From JBPOFM01 sp038259855 (GTDB taxonomy: Bacteria > Bacteroidota > Bacteroidia > Flavobacteriales > Flavobacteriaceae), in the NCBI GenBank assembly GCA_038259855.1, contig JBBSOJ010000019.1:1-22377 (forward strand): a stretch of DNA of 22,377 nt, given 5' to 3'. Positions 6,642 through 13,969 of the stretch are shown one piece after another. Within the stretch, counting starts at the first letter, position 1, and every line of letters starts with the position of its first letter. The translations under genes and the position numbers were made by a program. The notes beneath the pieces were generated by a model. The model was not told where the DNA came from. It saw nothing but the letters and a program-made list of their open reading frames with translations, and ran no database searches.

Positions 6642-7361
6642 TCACTTTTTTGTGCAGATGACCTGTTTGTCAAATCTCAAATTCACTACACTATACTTAT
6701 TTAACGTACTATCTTTGAGGGCTTTTTGGTAAAACGCCTTAAGATTGTTTATTTTTTTATCTAGTTGATCCAAGGATCCGAGTTGGATGACAAAATCATC
6801 TTTACGGAATTTCAAATCGATACTAGCATTCTCATTTTGATGTATTTCAACAACATTCGTTCTCAAAAAAACATCATTCCTAACTTTCCGCGCTACAATT
6901 GCGATCTTTCCCAGGTTGTTCTTCTCTACAAAACCGGTAACCAATGGCACTCTAGCCGAATAATTTGTTGACAACGGCATATAAGTAGCATCCTCATCAA
7001 TATAATATGATGCATTTGTAACCACTCTCGCTATTGGTTTTTTTTGCTTGATTTCAGCGGTCAACCGGCCATCTACATTGATGAACACTTGCGCCTCCTT
7101 GATCATCGGATTGGAATTTAGGGCATTTTCCAAGTCGTTCAAATCTATAATTTCTTTAGCCTTATTCGTAACACTCTCGTGATTTACTATTAACAATTTA
7201 CTAACAGTGGTATGCGTCACAAACAAATTATCCTCACCCAAAAATTTTATGTTGGGCTCGCTCACTTTCCTGTTGGCATTTCGAACGGACGAAAACGCGA
7301 ACAAACCACTGACCAAAATCAGCAACAAAATGATTTTTAATGGGTTATAATATCGTTTCAC
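6642..7361 (-). CDS. ftsQ: Cell division protein FtsQ/DivIB
   Basis: A 239-residue bitopic membrane protein of the divisome. It has a short basic N-terminus (MKRYYNP), one transmembrane helix (about 9-25, IILLLILVSGLFAFSSV) and an extracytoplasmic part with a POTRA-like segment (about 36-110) and a beta region. FtsQ bridges FtsA/FtsZ-linked early proteins to FtsL, FtsW and FtsI. Sequence conservation in this family is low, so the call rests on size, topology and position between murC and ftsA as much as on residues. The start is a GTG at 7359-7361 inside the last codons of murC (17-bp overlap), which suggests translational coupling. No in-frame ATG lies before the conserved N-terminus. The stop is 3 bp before ftsA. 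Confidence 0.92.
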   Translation of the reverse strand: MKRYYNPLKIILLLILVSGLFAFSSVRNANRKVSEPNIKFLGEDNLFVTHTTVSKLLIVNHESVTNKAKEIIDLNDLENALNSNPMIKEAQVFINVDGRLTAEIKQKKPIARVVTNASYYIDEDATYMPLSTNYSARVPLVTGFVEKNNLGKIAIVARKVRNDVFLRTNVVEIHQNENASIDLKFRKDDFVIQLGSLDQLDKKINNLKAFYQKALKDSTLNKYSVVNLRFDKQVICTKK

Positions 7362-8757
7362 CGCTCAATGCTTTTTTAATATGTTTTACTTCTTCACCAA
7401 TATCACCAGCGCCAATTGTTAGAATCACCTCTGAATTGGATCTTCTAATTTCAGGAATCAAGTCACTTTTAGAAACACATTTTTTACTTGGATTGGTGAT
7501 TTTTTCCAATAGCCATTCTGATGTTATCCCTTCAATTGGCAACTCTCTTGCAGGGTAAATATCGAGCAACAGAATATCATCAAATTGAGATAAACTTTTC
7601 GCAAAGTCATCGGCAAAATCTCTAGTTCTGCTGAATAAATGTGGTTGAAATACTGCCAATACTTTTTTATGCGGATACATTTCCCTTACGGCTTGATGCA
7701 CCGCATTAATCTCTTCAGGATGGTGTGCATAATCATCTATAAACACTAAATTTTCGGTCTTAATCTGATATGTAAAACGTCTCTTAACCCCTTTATAAGA
7801 TGCTAAAGCTTTGGCGAGCTGCTGGTGAGGGATGCCATATTCTACAGACATCGCCAAGGCTATTAAGGCATTCGACAAATTGTGTCGTCCAGGTAGGTTA
7901 AATTTGAAATTTTTTAGCGTCTGCGTTGGTGTTTTCACATCAAACTCATAACTGCCATTGATAATCTTAATATTCTGAACCGAATAATCGGAATCATCTT
8001 CTATGCCATAAGTGATGCCCTCTAAAGGCAATCCGTTTTTAATGAATAACTTCCCATTCGGTTTTAATTTTTTTGAAAACTCGATGAATGATTTCTGAAG
8101 TTCCTCCGCTTCGCCATAGATATCAAGGTGGTCGGCATCCATGGAGGTGATGCATGCCATATCTGGAGACAATGTCAAGAAAGAACGGTCAAATTCATCC
8201 GCCTCTACAACAGTTACTTCTGTGCCATTAAGGATTAAATTAGAGTTGTAGTTTTCACTGATACCTCCCAAAAAAGCCGTTACTGGCACGTCGCATTCAT
8301 TCAATAAATGACCAAGGATGCTTGTGGTGGTCGTTTTACCATGAGTTCCTGCCACGGCCAAGCAAAATGTGTTTTTTGTAATCTCACCCAAAATTGCCGC
8401 TCGCTTGATGATGTGAAAACCGTTATCCTGAAAATAATTCAATTGCTTATGATCTTTTGGAACTGCTGGCGTATACACGACAAGTGTTTTATCTGCATCC
8501 AAAAACGATTTGTCAATGTGAGATACTGAATCTTCAAAATGAACTTTAATTTCCAAATCTTCAAGAGCCATGGTGATATCTGACTTTGTTTTGTCGTACC
8601 CAGATACATTTTTTCCATTTGCCACAAAAAAACGAGCAAGGGCACTCATACCAATACCTCCAATACCGATGAAATAGACGTTAAAAGCCCATTCCAAACC
8701 TTTATCTACGATAAGGGATTTCTCACTGTTGCTGATATGTTGTTCTTTTTTACTCAT
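7345..8757 (-). CDS. murC: UDP-N-acetylmuramate--L-alanine ligase MurC
   Basis: MurC adds L-alanine to UDP-MurNAc using ATP, the first peptide step of wall precursor synthesis in the cytosol. The 470-residue protein has the nucleotide-sugar loop GIGGIGMSALARFF (31-44), the ATP P-loop GTHGKTTTT (137-145), the central-domain VEADEFDRSF block and the C-terminal DDYAHHPEEI motif diagnostic of MurC. The first 25 or so residues before NVYFIGIGG look like an extension; part of it is encoded by a CCTTATC-type hairpin at 8699-8717. The gene starts 2 bp after the murG stop and overlaps ftsQ by 17 bp. This murG-murC-ftsQ order is standard for dcw clusters of Bacteroidota. Confidence 0.97.
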   Translation of the reverse strand: MSKKEQHISNSEKSLIVDKGLEWAFNVYFIGIGGIGMSALARFFVANGKNVSGYDKTKSDITMALEDLEIKVHFEDSVSHIDKSFLDADKTLVVYTPAVPKDHKQLNYFQDNGFHIIKRAAILGEITKNTFCLAVAGTHGKTTTTSILGHLLNECDVPVTAFLGGISENYNSNLILNGTEVTVVEADEFDRSFLTLSPDMACITSMDADHLDIYGEAEELQKSFIEFSKKLKPNGKLFIKNGLPLEGITYGIEDDSDYSVQNIKIINGSYEFDVKTPTQTLKNFKFNLPGRHNLSNALIALAMSVEYGIPHQQLAKALASYKGVKRRFTYQIKTENLVFIDDYAHHPEEINAVHQAVREMYPHKKVLAVFQPHLFSRTRDFADDFAKSLSQFDDILLLDIYPARELPIEGITSEWLLEKITNPSKKCVSKSDLIPEIRRSNSEVILTIGAGDIGEEVKHIKKALSGETIL

Positions 8758-8759
8758 AA

Positions 8760-9899
8760 CTAATTACTTTCTTCCCTTTGGAAAGACGGAAGATGGGCTT
8801 TCAATAATTTTTCAACTTCATCTGCAATATCCTTGGTTGCATTTACCAAAGCCAATTTCTTTATATTTTGACCTAATTCTTTTTGATTTTGTTCTGATGA
8901 CATTACCTGTGAAAAGCGATTTTCAAAATCAATTTCCAAATCAGTTTCCTTGATCAATAATGCCGCATTCTTCACAACTACAGCCATCGCGTTTTTTGTT
9001 TGATGATCTTCAGCGACGTTTGGCGAAGGAATAAAAATGACGGGCTTTCCAACCACACATAATTCAGAAACCGATCCCGCACCTGCTCTTGAGATGATAA
9101 CATCGGAGGCTGCATAAGCATAATCCATTTGATTCAAGAAGGCATGTACCTGAACATTTTGATGATCATTATACATTTTATATTGATCATAATACAGCTT
9201 TCCACACTGCCATATAATTTGAACGTTTTGAGTCTGGAAATATTCCAATTCTTTTTCAATTAATTCATTGATTCTTTTGGCCCCAAGGCTTCCCCCTAGT
9301 ACCAATAAGGTCTTTTTAGAAGCATTTAATCTAAAAGATGCTCTAGCTTCCAAAGTTTTAGAGTCTATTGTCAATAAATCTTGACGAATAGGATTGCCTG
9401 TTTTCACCAATTTATCTTTTGGAAAAAAACGTTCCAAGCCATCATATGCTACACAGATTTTATCAACCTTCTTTGATAAAATCTTGTTTGTAATTCCTGG
9501 GTAGGAATTCTGTTCTTGTATTAAACATGGTATTCTGCTGGACGCCGCCATATTCAATAATGGCCCACTTGCAAATCCGCCAGTTCCTATAGCGACATCT
9601 GGTTTGAATTTTCTGACAATACTTCTGGCTTTTATCAAACTACTCATCAATTTAAACGGAAACATCAGGTTTTTTGTGGTCAGCTTGCGCTGAACACCCG
9701 AAATCCATAAACCTTCTATGGTATAACCAGCTTGTGGTACTTTTTCCATTTCCATTCTATCCAAAGCACCGACGAACAAGAATTCTGAGGCAGGAAACCG
9801 CAACTTCAATTCGTTGGCAATCGCAATCGCAGGATAGATATGACCTCCTGTACCGCCTCCAGATAAGATTATTTTATATGTTTTGCTTTTTATTGCCAC
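8760..9899 (-). CDS. murG: Lipid II synthase MurG (UDP-GlcNAc transferase)
   Basis: MurG transfers GlcNAc from UDP-GlcNAc to lipid I on the inner face of the membrane to give lipid II. The 379-residue GT28 protein shows the N-domain glycine loop GGGTGGH (14-20), the second loop GTGGFASGP (about 105-113), and the C-domain motifs LGGSLGA and SRAGAGSVSEL, which bind the UDP-GlcNAc donor. The start is a GTG at 9897-9899 inside a perfect tandem duplication of an 8-bp word (CACGAATA twice on the plus strand, 9897-9912). An in-frame stop lies shortly upstream and no ATG precedes the conserved start. The last residues, KAHLPSFQREESN, are encoded by a small palindromic repeat also seen in the mraY-murD spacer and look appended to the family's normal end. 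Confidence 0.97.
   Translation of the reverse strand: MAIKSKTYKIILSGGGTGGHIYPAIAIANELKLRFPASEFLFVGALDRMEMEKVPQAGYTIEGLWISGVQRKLTTKNLMFPFKLMSSLIKARSIVRKFKPDVAIGTGGFASGPLLNMAASSRIPCLIQEQNSYPGITNKILSKKVDKICVAYDGLERFFPKDKLVKTGNPIRQDLLTIDSKTLEARASFRLNASKKTLLVLGGSLGAKRINELIEKELEYFQTQNVQIIWQCGKLYYDQYKMYNDHQNVQVHAFLNQMDYAYAASDVIISRAGAGSVSELCVVGKPVIFIPSPNVAEDHQTKNAMAVVVKNAALLIKETDLEIDFENRFSQVMSSEQNQKELGQNIKKLALVNATKDIADEVEKLLKAHLPSFQREESN
8767..8801 (-). repeat. Small palindromic dispersed repeat inside the 3' end of murG
   Basis: On the minus strand it begins AAAGCCCATCT and contains the hairpin TCTTTCC-AAA-GGGAAGA. The same AAGCCCATCT head plus a TCTyTyCC...GG.AGA hairpin occurs at 12593-12629. It codes the final residues of MurG. 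Confidence 0.6.
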
Positions 9900-9998
9900 G
9901 AATACACGAATAGTATTTTAATTAAATGCTAAATTTCATAAGCCGTACCGACCAGTCTTGGCTCTTGATTCTTTGTTCTTTGTTCTCTTTTCTTTTTG
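9900..9998 (-). repeat. ftsW-murG spacer with purine-rich degenerate repeat
   Basis: In the transcript sense, 9998-9955 is a purine-rich run with repeated words AAAGAAC, AAGAATCAAG and AAGAGCCAAGA directly after the ftsW stop. The last two words recur, in swapped order, in the murE-mraY spacer. Positions 9897-9912 hold two exact copies of TATTCGTG (minus strand) that run into the murG GTG start. No promoter or gene is evident. Confidence 0.6.
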
Positions 9999-11198
9999 TC
10001 AAATCGCTTCACTTAATATTTCCAACGGATTTTGATCGTCAATCTCCTCCATTCCCTTTATTTCCTCGCGCTTCACACTAACACTTAAAATAATTCCGAT
10101 CGCCAAGCAGGTCATCCAAATGGAGGTTCCTCCGCTGCTGATCAGTGGTAGTGTTTGACCCGTTACCGGGAATAATTCAACAGCCACCGCCATATTAATG
10201 AACGCTTGGAACACGATTGGCAATCCTACGCCAAGCACCAGCAGTTTTGCAAAGATTGTATCAGCTTTTTGTGAGATGATCACAATTCGAAACAATAACC
10301 AACAGTACATCACCATCAAGATCAGACCTCCGATTAAACCGTATTCCTCTATAATTATAGCAAAAATGAAATCAGAAGACGATTGTGGCAAGAAATTCTT
10401 CTGAACACTCTTACCAGGTCCCAATCCCTGAATTCCACCTGAAGCAATGGCTATTTTTGCTTTTTCAATTTGATAATCGGCCTCGGAATCTTCCTCTTCG
10501 TTGAGGAAATTATCCACCCGATTTTCCCAGGTATGTATCCGCGTTTCCATCAATTCCGGGAATGCTTTTGCCGTTAGAATAAATAAGGTCAAAGCAACAA
10601 TACCCGTTCCGACGATAATAGCCAAATATTTAATCGGGTAACCACCAATGAACGTTAGGATCATGATCATCGCAAACATAATGGCTGTTGTGGAAAAATT
10701 TGCAGGCAATATCAATATCAAAATAAAAAAAACTGGCATCCAAAGCGGCAAAATAGTTTCTTTAAAGGTGATTTCTCTATCTTGAATTTTGGATAGATAT
10801 CTTGCCACATATACCATTAAAACCACAGCAGCGAGCGTGGAGGTCTGAAAAGACATACCCACGATCGGAATTTGAATCCATCTACTCGCATTCGCACCAT
10901 CGATCGTGGTCCCTTGCAGCATGGTTATGATCAGTAAAACCAGCACAATTGGAAGCATAATCATTGAGAGACCTTTAAAGTATCGATATGGAATGCGATG
11001 TACTCCATAAATAATCAAAAACCCTAAAAACAGATGCATAAAATGTTTGATGAAAAATGCAAACGTACTTACAGATGTGGCAGTGTAAGCCAAGTTACTC
11101 GATGCACTGTACACAGGCAAGAACGAAAATATCGCCAATAGTGCGATAATCGCCCAGATCAGTTTATCCCCTTTAATATGTGCACGCAAATCCTTCAT
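9999..11198 (-). CDS. ftsW: Septal peptidoglycan polymerase FtsW (SEDS family)
   Basis: A 399-residue polytopic membrane protein of the SEDS family (FtsW/RodA/SpoVE), the glycosyltransferase that polymerises lipid II at the septum together with its class B PBP partner FtsI. About ten hydrophobic segments alternate along the chain, from LIWAIIALLAIFSFLPVYSAS near residues 14-34 to the last helix MTCLAIGIILSVSV (about 363-376). The family signature NMAVAVELFPVTG followed by LPLISSGGTS is intact near residues 337-360, and the long periplasmic loop carries ENRVDNFLNEEEDS. The ATG overlaps the murD stop as TAATG, indicating translational coupling, and ftsI lies upstream in the same cluster. FtsW rather than RodA is chosen from the dcw location. 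Confidence 0.96.
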   Translation of the reverse strand: MKDLRAHIKGDKLIWAIIALLAIFSFLPVYSASSNLAYTATSVSTFAFFIKHFMHLFLGFLIIYGVHRIPYRYFKGLSMIMLPIVLVLLIITMLQGTTIDGANASRWIQIPIVGMSFQTSTLAAVVLMVYVARYLSKIQDREITFKETILPLWMPVFFILILILPANFSTTAIMFAMIMILTFIGGYPIKYLAIIVGTGIVALTLFILTAKAFPELMETRIHTWENRVDNFLNEEEDSEADYQIEKAKIAIASGGIQGLGPGKSVQKNFLPQSSSDFIFAIIIEEYGLIGGLILMVMYCWLLFRIVIISQKADTIFAKLLVLGVGLPIVFQAFINMAVAVELFPVTGQTLPLISSGGTSIWMTCLAIGIILSVSVKREEIKGMEEIDDQNPLEILSEAI

Positions 11199-12592
11199 TA
11201 TAAGTTTCTTACAGCATCTTTAAATTGACGTCCTCTATCTTCATAATTTTCGAACAAATCAAAACTTGCACAACACGGCGATAACAGTACGGTATCTCCT
11301 GATTCTGCAATTTTGTATGCGATTTTTACAGCTTCACTCATAAATTGAGTTTCCACAATAATATCTACCATATTCCCAAAGGTGCTCATCAACTTTTCAT
11401 TGTCAACACCTAAACAGATAATGGCCTTTACTTTTTCATTGACGAATTGAAACAATTCATTATAATTATTACCCTTGTCGACGCCTCCAACAATCCAAAC
11501 CGTTGGGGTGTCCATACTTTCTAAAGCATAGTATGTGGCGTTCACATTTGTTGCTTTAGAGTCGTTAATGTATTGAACTTTATTGATTTTCAATACCTGC
11601 TCCAAGCGATGCTCGACACCTTGAAAATTTTCCAAACTTTCGCGAATTGTTTGCTTTCTTATTTTTAATAAATGCGCCACAGTCGATGCAGCCATTTGGT
11701 TCTTAATGTTATGTTTTCCTTCTAAAGCTAAATTTGCTGTTGGCATAATTATCTGATTGTTATCAATTGTTATTTTTATCGTCTCGTTATCTAAATAAGC
11801 ACCATTCTCAATAGATTTTACTAATGAAAAAGGCAATAATGTAGATTTAATTTTATTGTTTTTAAGCCACTCGTTAATGACTTCATCATCCGCATCATAG
11901 ATCAGATAATCGTCTTTGGTTTGATTCATGGCGATTCTGAATTTTGAATTGATATAATTTTCAAATTTGTAATCATATCTATCCAAATGGTCTGGCGTGA
12001 TATTAAGCAACACAGCGATGTGCGGTTTAAAGTCTGTAATATCATCCAGCTGAAAACTGCTGATTTCCAAGACATAATTTGGATAATCATACTGCAAAAT
12101 CTGATTTGCAAAACTTTTTCCAATATTGCCAGACAAACCAACTTCCAATTCTTGTTTTAGAATGTGATGTGTTAACGTTGCCGTAGTTGTTTTGCCATTG
12201 CTTCCCGTAATTCCGACAATTGTGGCGTTGGTAAATTTTGACGCGAACTCTATTTCGGAAACCACTGAAATCCCTTTATCACGAATCTGTTTTACAATCG
12301 CAATCGTGTCAGGAATCCCTGGGCTTTTCATGACGACCTCTGCATTCAGAATTTTTGATTCTGTGTGTTGTTCATCTTCAAATTCAATCTCATTATGTTT
12401 AAGAACTTCTTTATAATTGTCTTTAATTTTTCCTTTATCTGAAAGGAATACGTCGTAACCTTTTGCCTTTCCGAGTAATGCTGTACCTACGCCGCTCTCT
12501 CCTCCTCCTAAAACAATAAGCCTCCCAATCCCCCCAAAGGAGGGCTTCTTACTATCGCCATTTTTTAATTCTTCGTTCATATTCGCAATCAT
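11198..12592 (-). CDS. murD: UDP-N-acetylmuramoyl-L-alanine--D-glutamate ligase MurD
   Basis: MurD adds D-glutamate to UDP-MurNAc-L-Ala with ATP. The 464-residue product has the N-domain loop LGGGESGVG (28-36), P-loop GSNGKTTTA (130-138), the C-domain segment YINDSKATNVNATYYAL and the terminal LLSPCCASFDLF block. Family members usually begin one or two residues before the RLIVLGGG strand. Here about 23 extra residues precede it, and residues 15-25 (KKPSFGGIGRL) are encoded exactly by a CCCTCC/GGGGGG palindromic repeat (12518-12548). Two in-frame ATGs at 12592 and 12580 both lie before that repeat, so it is translated from either. The stop overlaps the ftsW start (TAATG). The gene is 37 bp after mraY, a gap that is itself a related repeat. 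Confidence 0.97.
   Translation of the reverse strand: MIANMNEELKNGDSKKPSFGGIGRLIVLGGGESGVGTALLGKAKGYDVFLSDKGKIKDNYKEVLKHNEIEFEDEQHTESKILNAEVVMKSPGIPDTIAIVKQIRDKGISVVSEIEFASKFTNATIVGITGSNGKTTTATLTHHILKQELEVGLSGNIGKSFANQILQYDYPNYVLEISSFQLDDITDFKPHIAVLLNITPDHLDRYDYKFENYINSKFRIAMNQTKDDYLIYDADDEVINEWLKNNKIKSTLLPFSLVKSIENGAYLDNETIKITIDNNQIIMPTANLALEGKHNIKNQMAASTVAHLLKIRKQTIRESLENFQGVEHRLEQVLKINKVQYINDSKATNVNATYYALESMDTPTVWIVGGVDKGNNYNELFQFVNEKVKAIICLGVDNEKLMSTFGNMVDIIVETQFMSEAVKIAYKIAESGDTVLLSPCCASFDLFENYEDRGRQFKDAVRNL
12518..12548 (-). repeat. Palindromic repeat read in frame at the murD 5' end
   Basis: On the minus strand the outer arms AAGCC/GGCTT flank an inner CCCTCC-TTT-GGGGGG stem. It codes KKPSFGGIGRL of MurD. 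From memory, very similar CCCTCCTTTGG-type elements are scattered between genes in Flavobacteriaceae; that is recall, not a search. Confidence 0.6.
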
Positions 12593-12629
12593 TTCTCTAC
12601 CTTTTGGGAAGAGATTAAGAGATGGGCTT
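12593..12629 (-). repeat. mraY-murD spacer made of a small palindromic repeat
   Basis: The whole 37-bp spacer, from the base after the mraY stop to the murD ATG, reads on the minus strand as AAGCCCATCTC followed by a stem TCTCT/AGAGA around CCCAAAAGG (12594-12614). It matches the element inside the murG 3' end in head sequence and hairpin layout. Confidence 0.6.
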
Positions 12630-13865
12630 CTATCTAATTTTTAGTGTTACAATCGATACAATGGCCAATAAAATTCCCACAATCCAAAAGCGGGTTACGA
12701 TTTTACTCTCGTGATAACCTGATTTTTGATAGTGATGATGCAATGGCGACATTTTGAAAATCCGACGTCCTTCACCATACTTTTTCTTGGTATATTTAAA
12801 CCAACTCACTTGCATTACTACAGATAAATTCTCTGCTAAAAATATTCCGCATAACACCGGAATTAACCATTCCTTCCGCACAGCAATTGCAATCACTGCA
12901 ATGATGCCACCAATCGTCAAACTCCCTGTATCACCCATAAACACTTGAGCCGGATAGGTATTGTACCAAAGAAAACCAATCAATGCGCCTACAAATGCGG
13001 CAATATAAATGGTGATTTCCTCAACTCTCGGGATGTACATAATGTTGAGATATTCTGAAAAAATGATGTTACCAGAAACCCATGCGAAAATTCCAAGTGT
13101 CAACACTATAATTGCTGATGTACCTGCCGCGAGGCCATCGATACCATCGGTTAAATTCGCGCCATTGGATACTGCCGTAATAATGAATATGCTTACGATA
13201 ATGAAGACGATCCAGGCGTATTTACTGTACTCCGGATTAATCCATGTGATCAATTCTGAATAATCAAATTCGTTTTCCTTTACAAATGGAATGGTCGTTT
13301 TTGTAGATTTTTCCTCATAAGTAAATTGTTTTTCTATAGAGCCATCAGACATCACAATTTCTTTTTGCTGGTCTTGCGGCAATTCCTCTCTTACGGTAAC
13401 TGCTGGATGAAAATACAATGTCGCCCCTACAATAATCCCGAGGCCGACTTGTCCAAGAACTTTGAACTTCCCTTTTAAGCCTTCCTTATCTTTTTTGAAT
13501 TTTTTAATATAATCATCAATAAAACCAATCGTTCCCATCCAAAGTGTAGTCACAATCAATAGAATGATATAGATATTGTCCAACTTTGCCAATAGTAAAA
13601 CAGGAATGAGCGTCGCCAGAATAATGATGATACCTCCCATGGTTGGCGTACCCGCTTTTTCAACTTGACCATCCAATCCTAAATCACGAATCGTTTCTCC
13701 CACCTGTTGCTTTTGTAGAAAGCGAATAATGCGTTTACCAAATATGGTCGAAATCAACAAGGCTAAAATAATAGCCATCGCCGCTCTAAAGGTGATGAAC
13801 CCGAATAGAGACGCTCCAGGAATCTGGAAGTGTTTTTCTAAATATTCAAATAAATAATACAGCAT
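12630..13865 (-). CDS. mraY: Phospho-N-acetylmuramoyl-pentapeptide-transferase MraY
   Basis: MraY transfers phospho-MurNAc-pentapeptide from UDP to undecaprenyl phosphate, making lipid I in the inner membrane. The 411-residue polytopic protein has the Mg-binding DD pair in FIDDYIKKFKK (Asp117, Asp118), the catalytic block NLTDGIDGLA (237-246), GDTGSL in the third cytosolic loop and the terminal histidine cluster PLHHHYQKSG. It is longer than E. coli MraY (360). The difference is mostly a hydrophilic insert at about residues 155-205 (ELPQDQQKEI and onward), a feature I recall as usual in Bacteroidota. The ATG start fits the family N-terminus MLYYLFEYLE. A 104-bp repeat-containing spacer separates it from murE. 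Confidence 0.97.
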   Translation of the reverse strand: MLYYLFEYLEKHFQIPGASLFGFITFRAAMAIILALLISTIFGKRIIRFLQKQQVGETIRDLGLDGQVEKAGTPTMGGIIIILATLIPVLLLAKLDNIYIILLIVTTLWMGTIGFIDDYIKKFKKDKEGLKGKFKVLGQVGLGIIVGATLYFHPAVTVREELPQDQQKEIVMSDGSIEKQFTYEEKSTKTTIPFVKENEFDYSELITWINPEYSKYAWIVFIIVSIFIITAVSNGANLTDGIDGLAAGTSAIIVLTLGIFAWVSGNIIFSEYLNIMYIPRVEEITIYIAAFVGALIGFLWYNTYPAQVFMGDTGSLTIGGIIAVIAIAVRKEWLIPVLCGIFLAENLSVVMQVSWFKYTKKKYGEGRRIFKMSPLHHHYQKSGYHESKIVTRFWIVGILLAIVSIVTLKIR

Positions 13866-13969
13866 TGGTTTTTAGTTTCTTGTTTCTATTTTGTTTGATT
13901 CAGTGTTTAGTGTTTTAGAGTTTTCCATTTTTGTCTTGATTCTTGGCTCTTTCTTCTCTTCTCTTTTTT
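13866..13969 (-). repeat. murE-mraY spacer with purine-rich degenerate repeat
   Basis: In the transcript sense the spacer opens with a purine run (13969-13930) containing AAGAGCCAAGA and AAGAATCAAG, the same two words found after ftsW, then a second degenerate repeat ACACTAAACACTGAA (13896-13913). No gene, terminator or clear promoter is seen. Confidence 0.6.
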
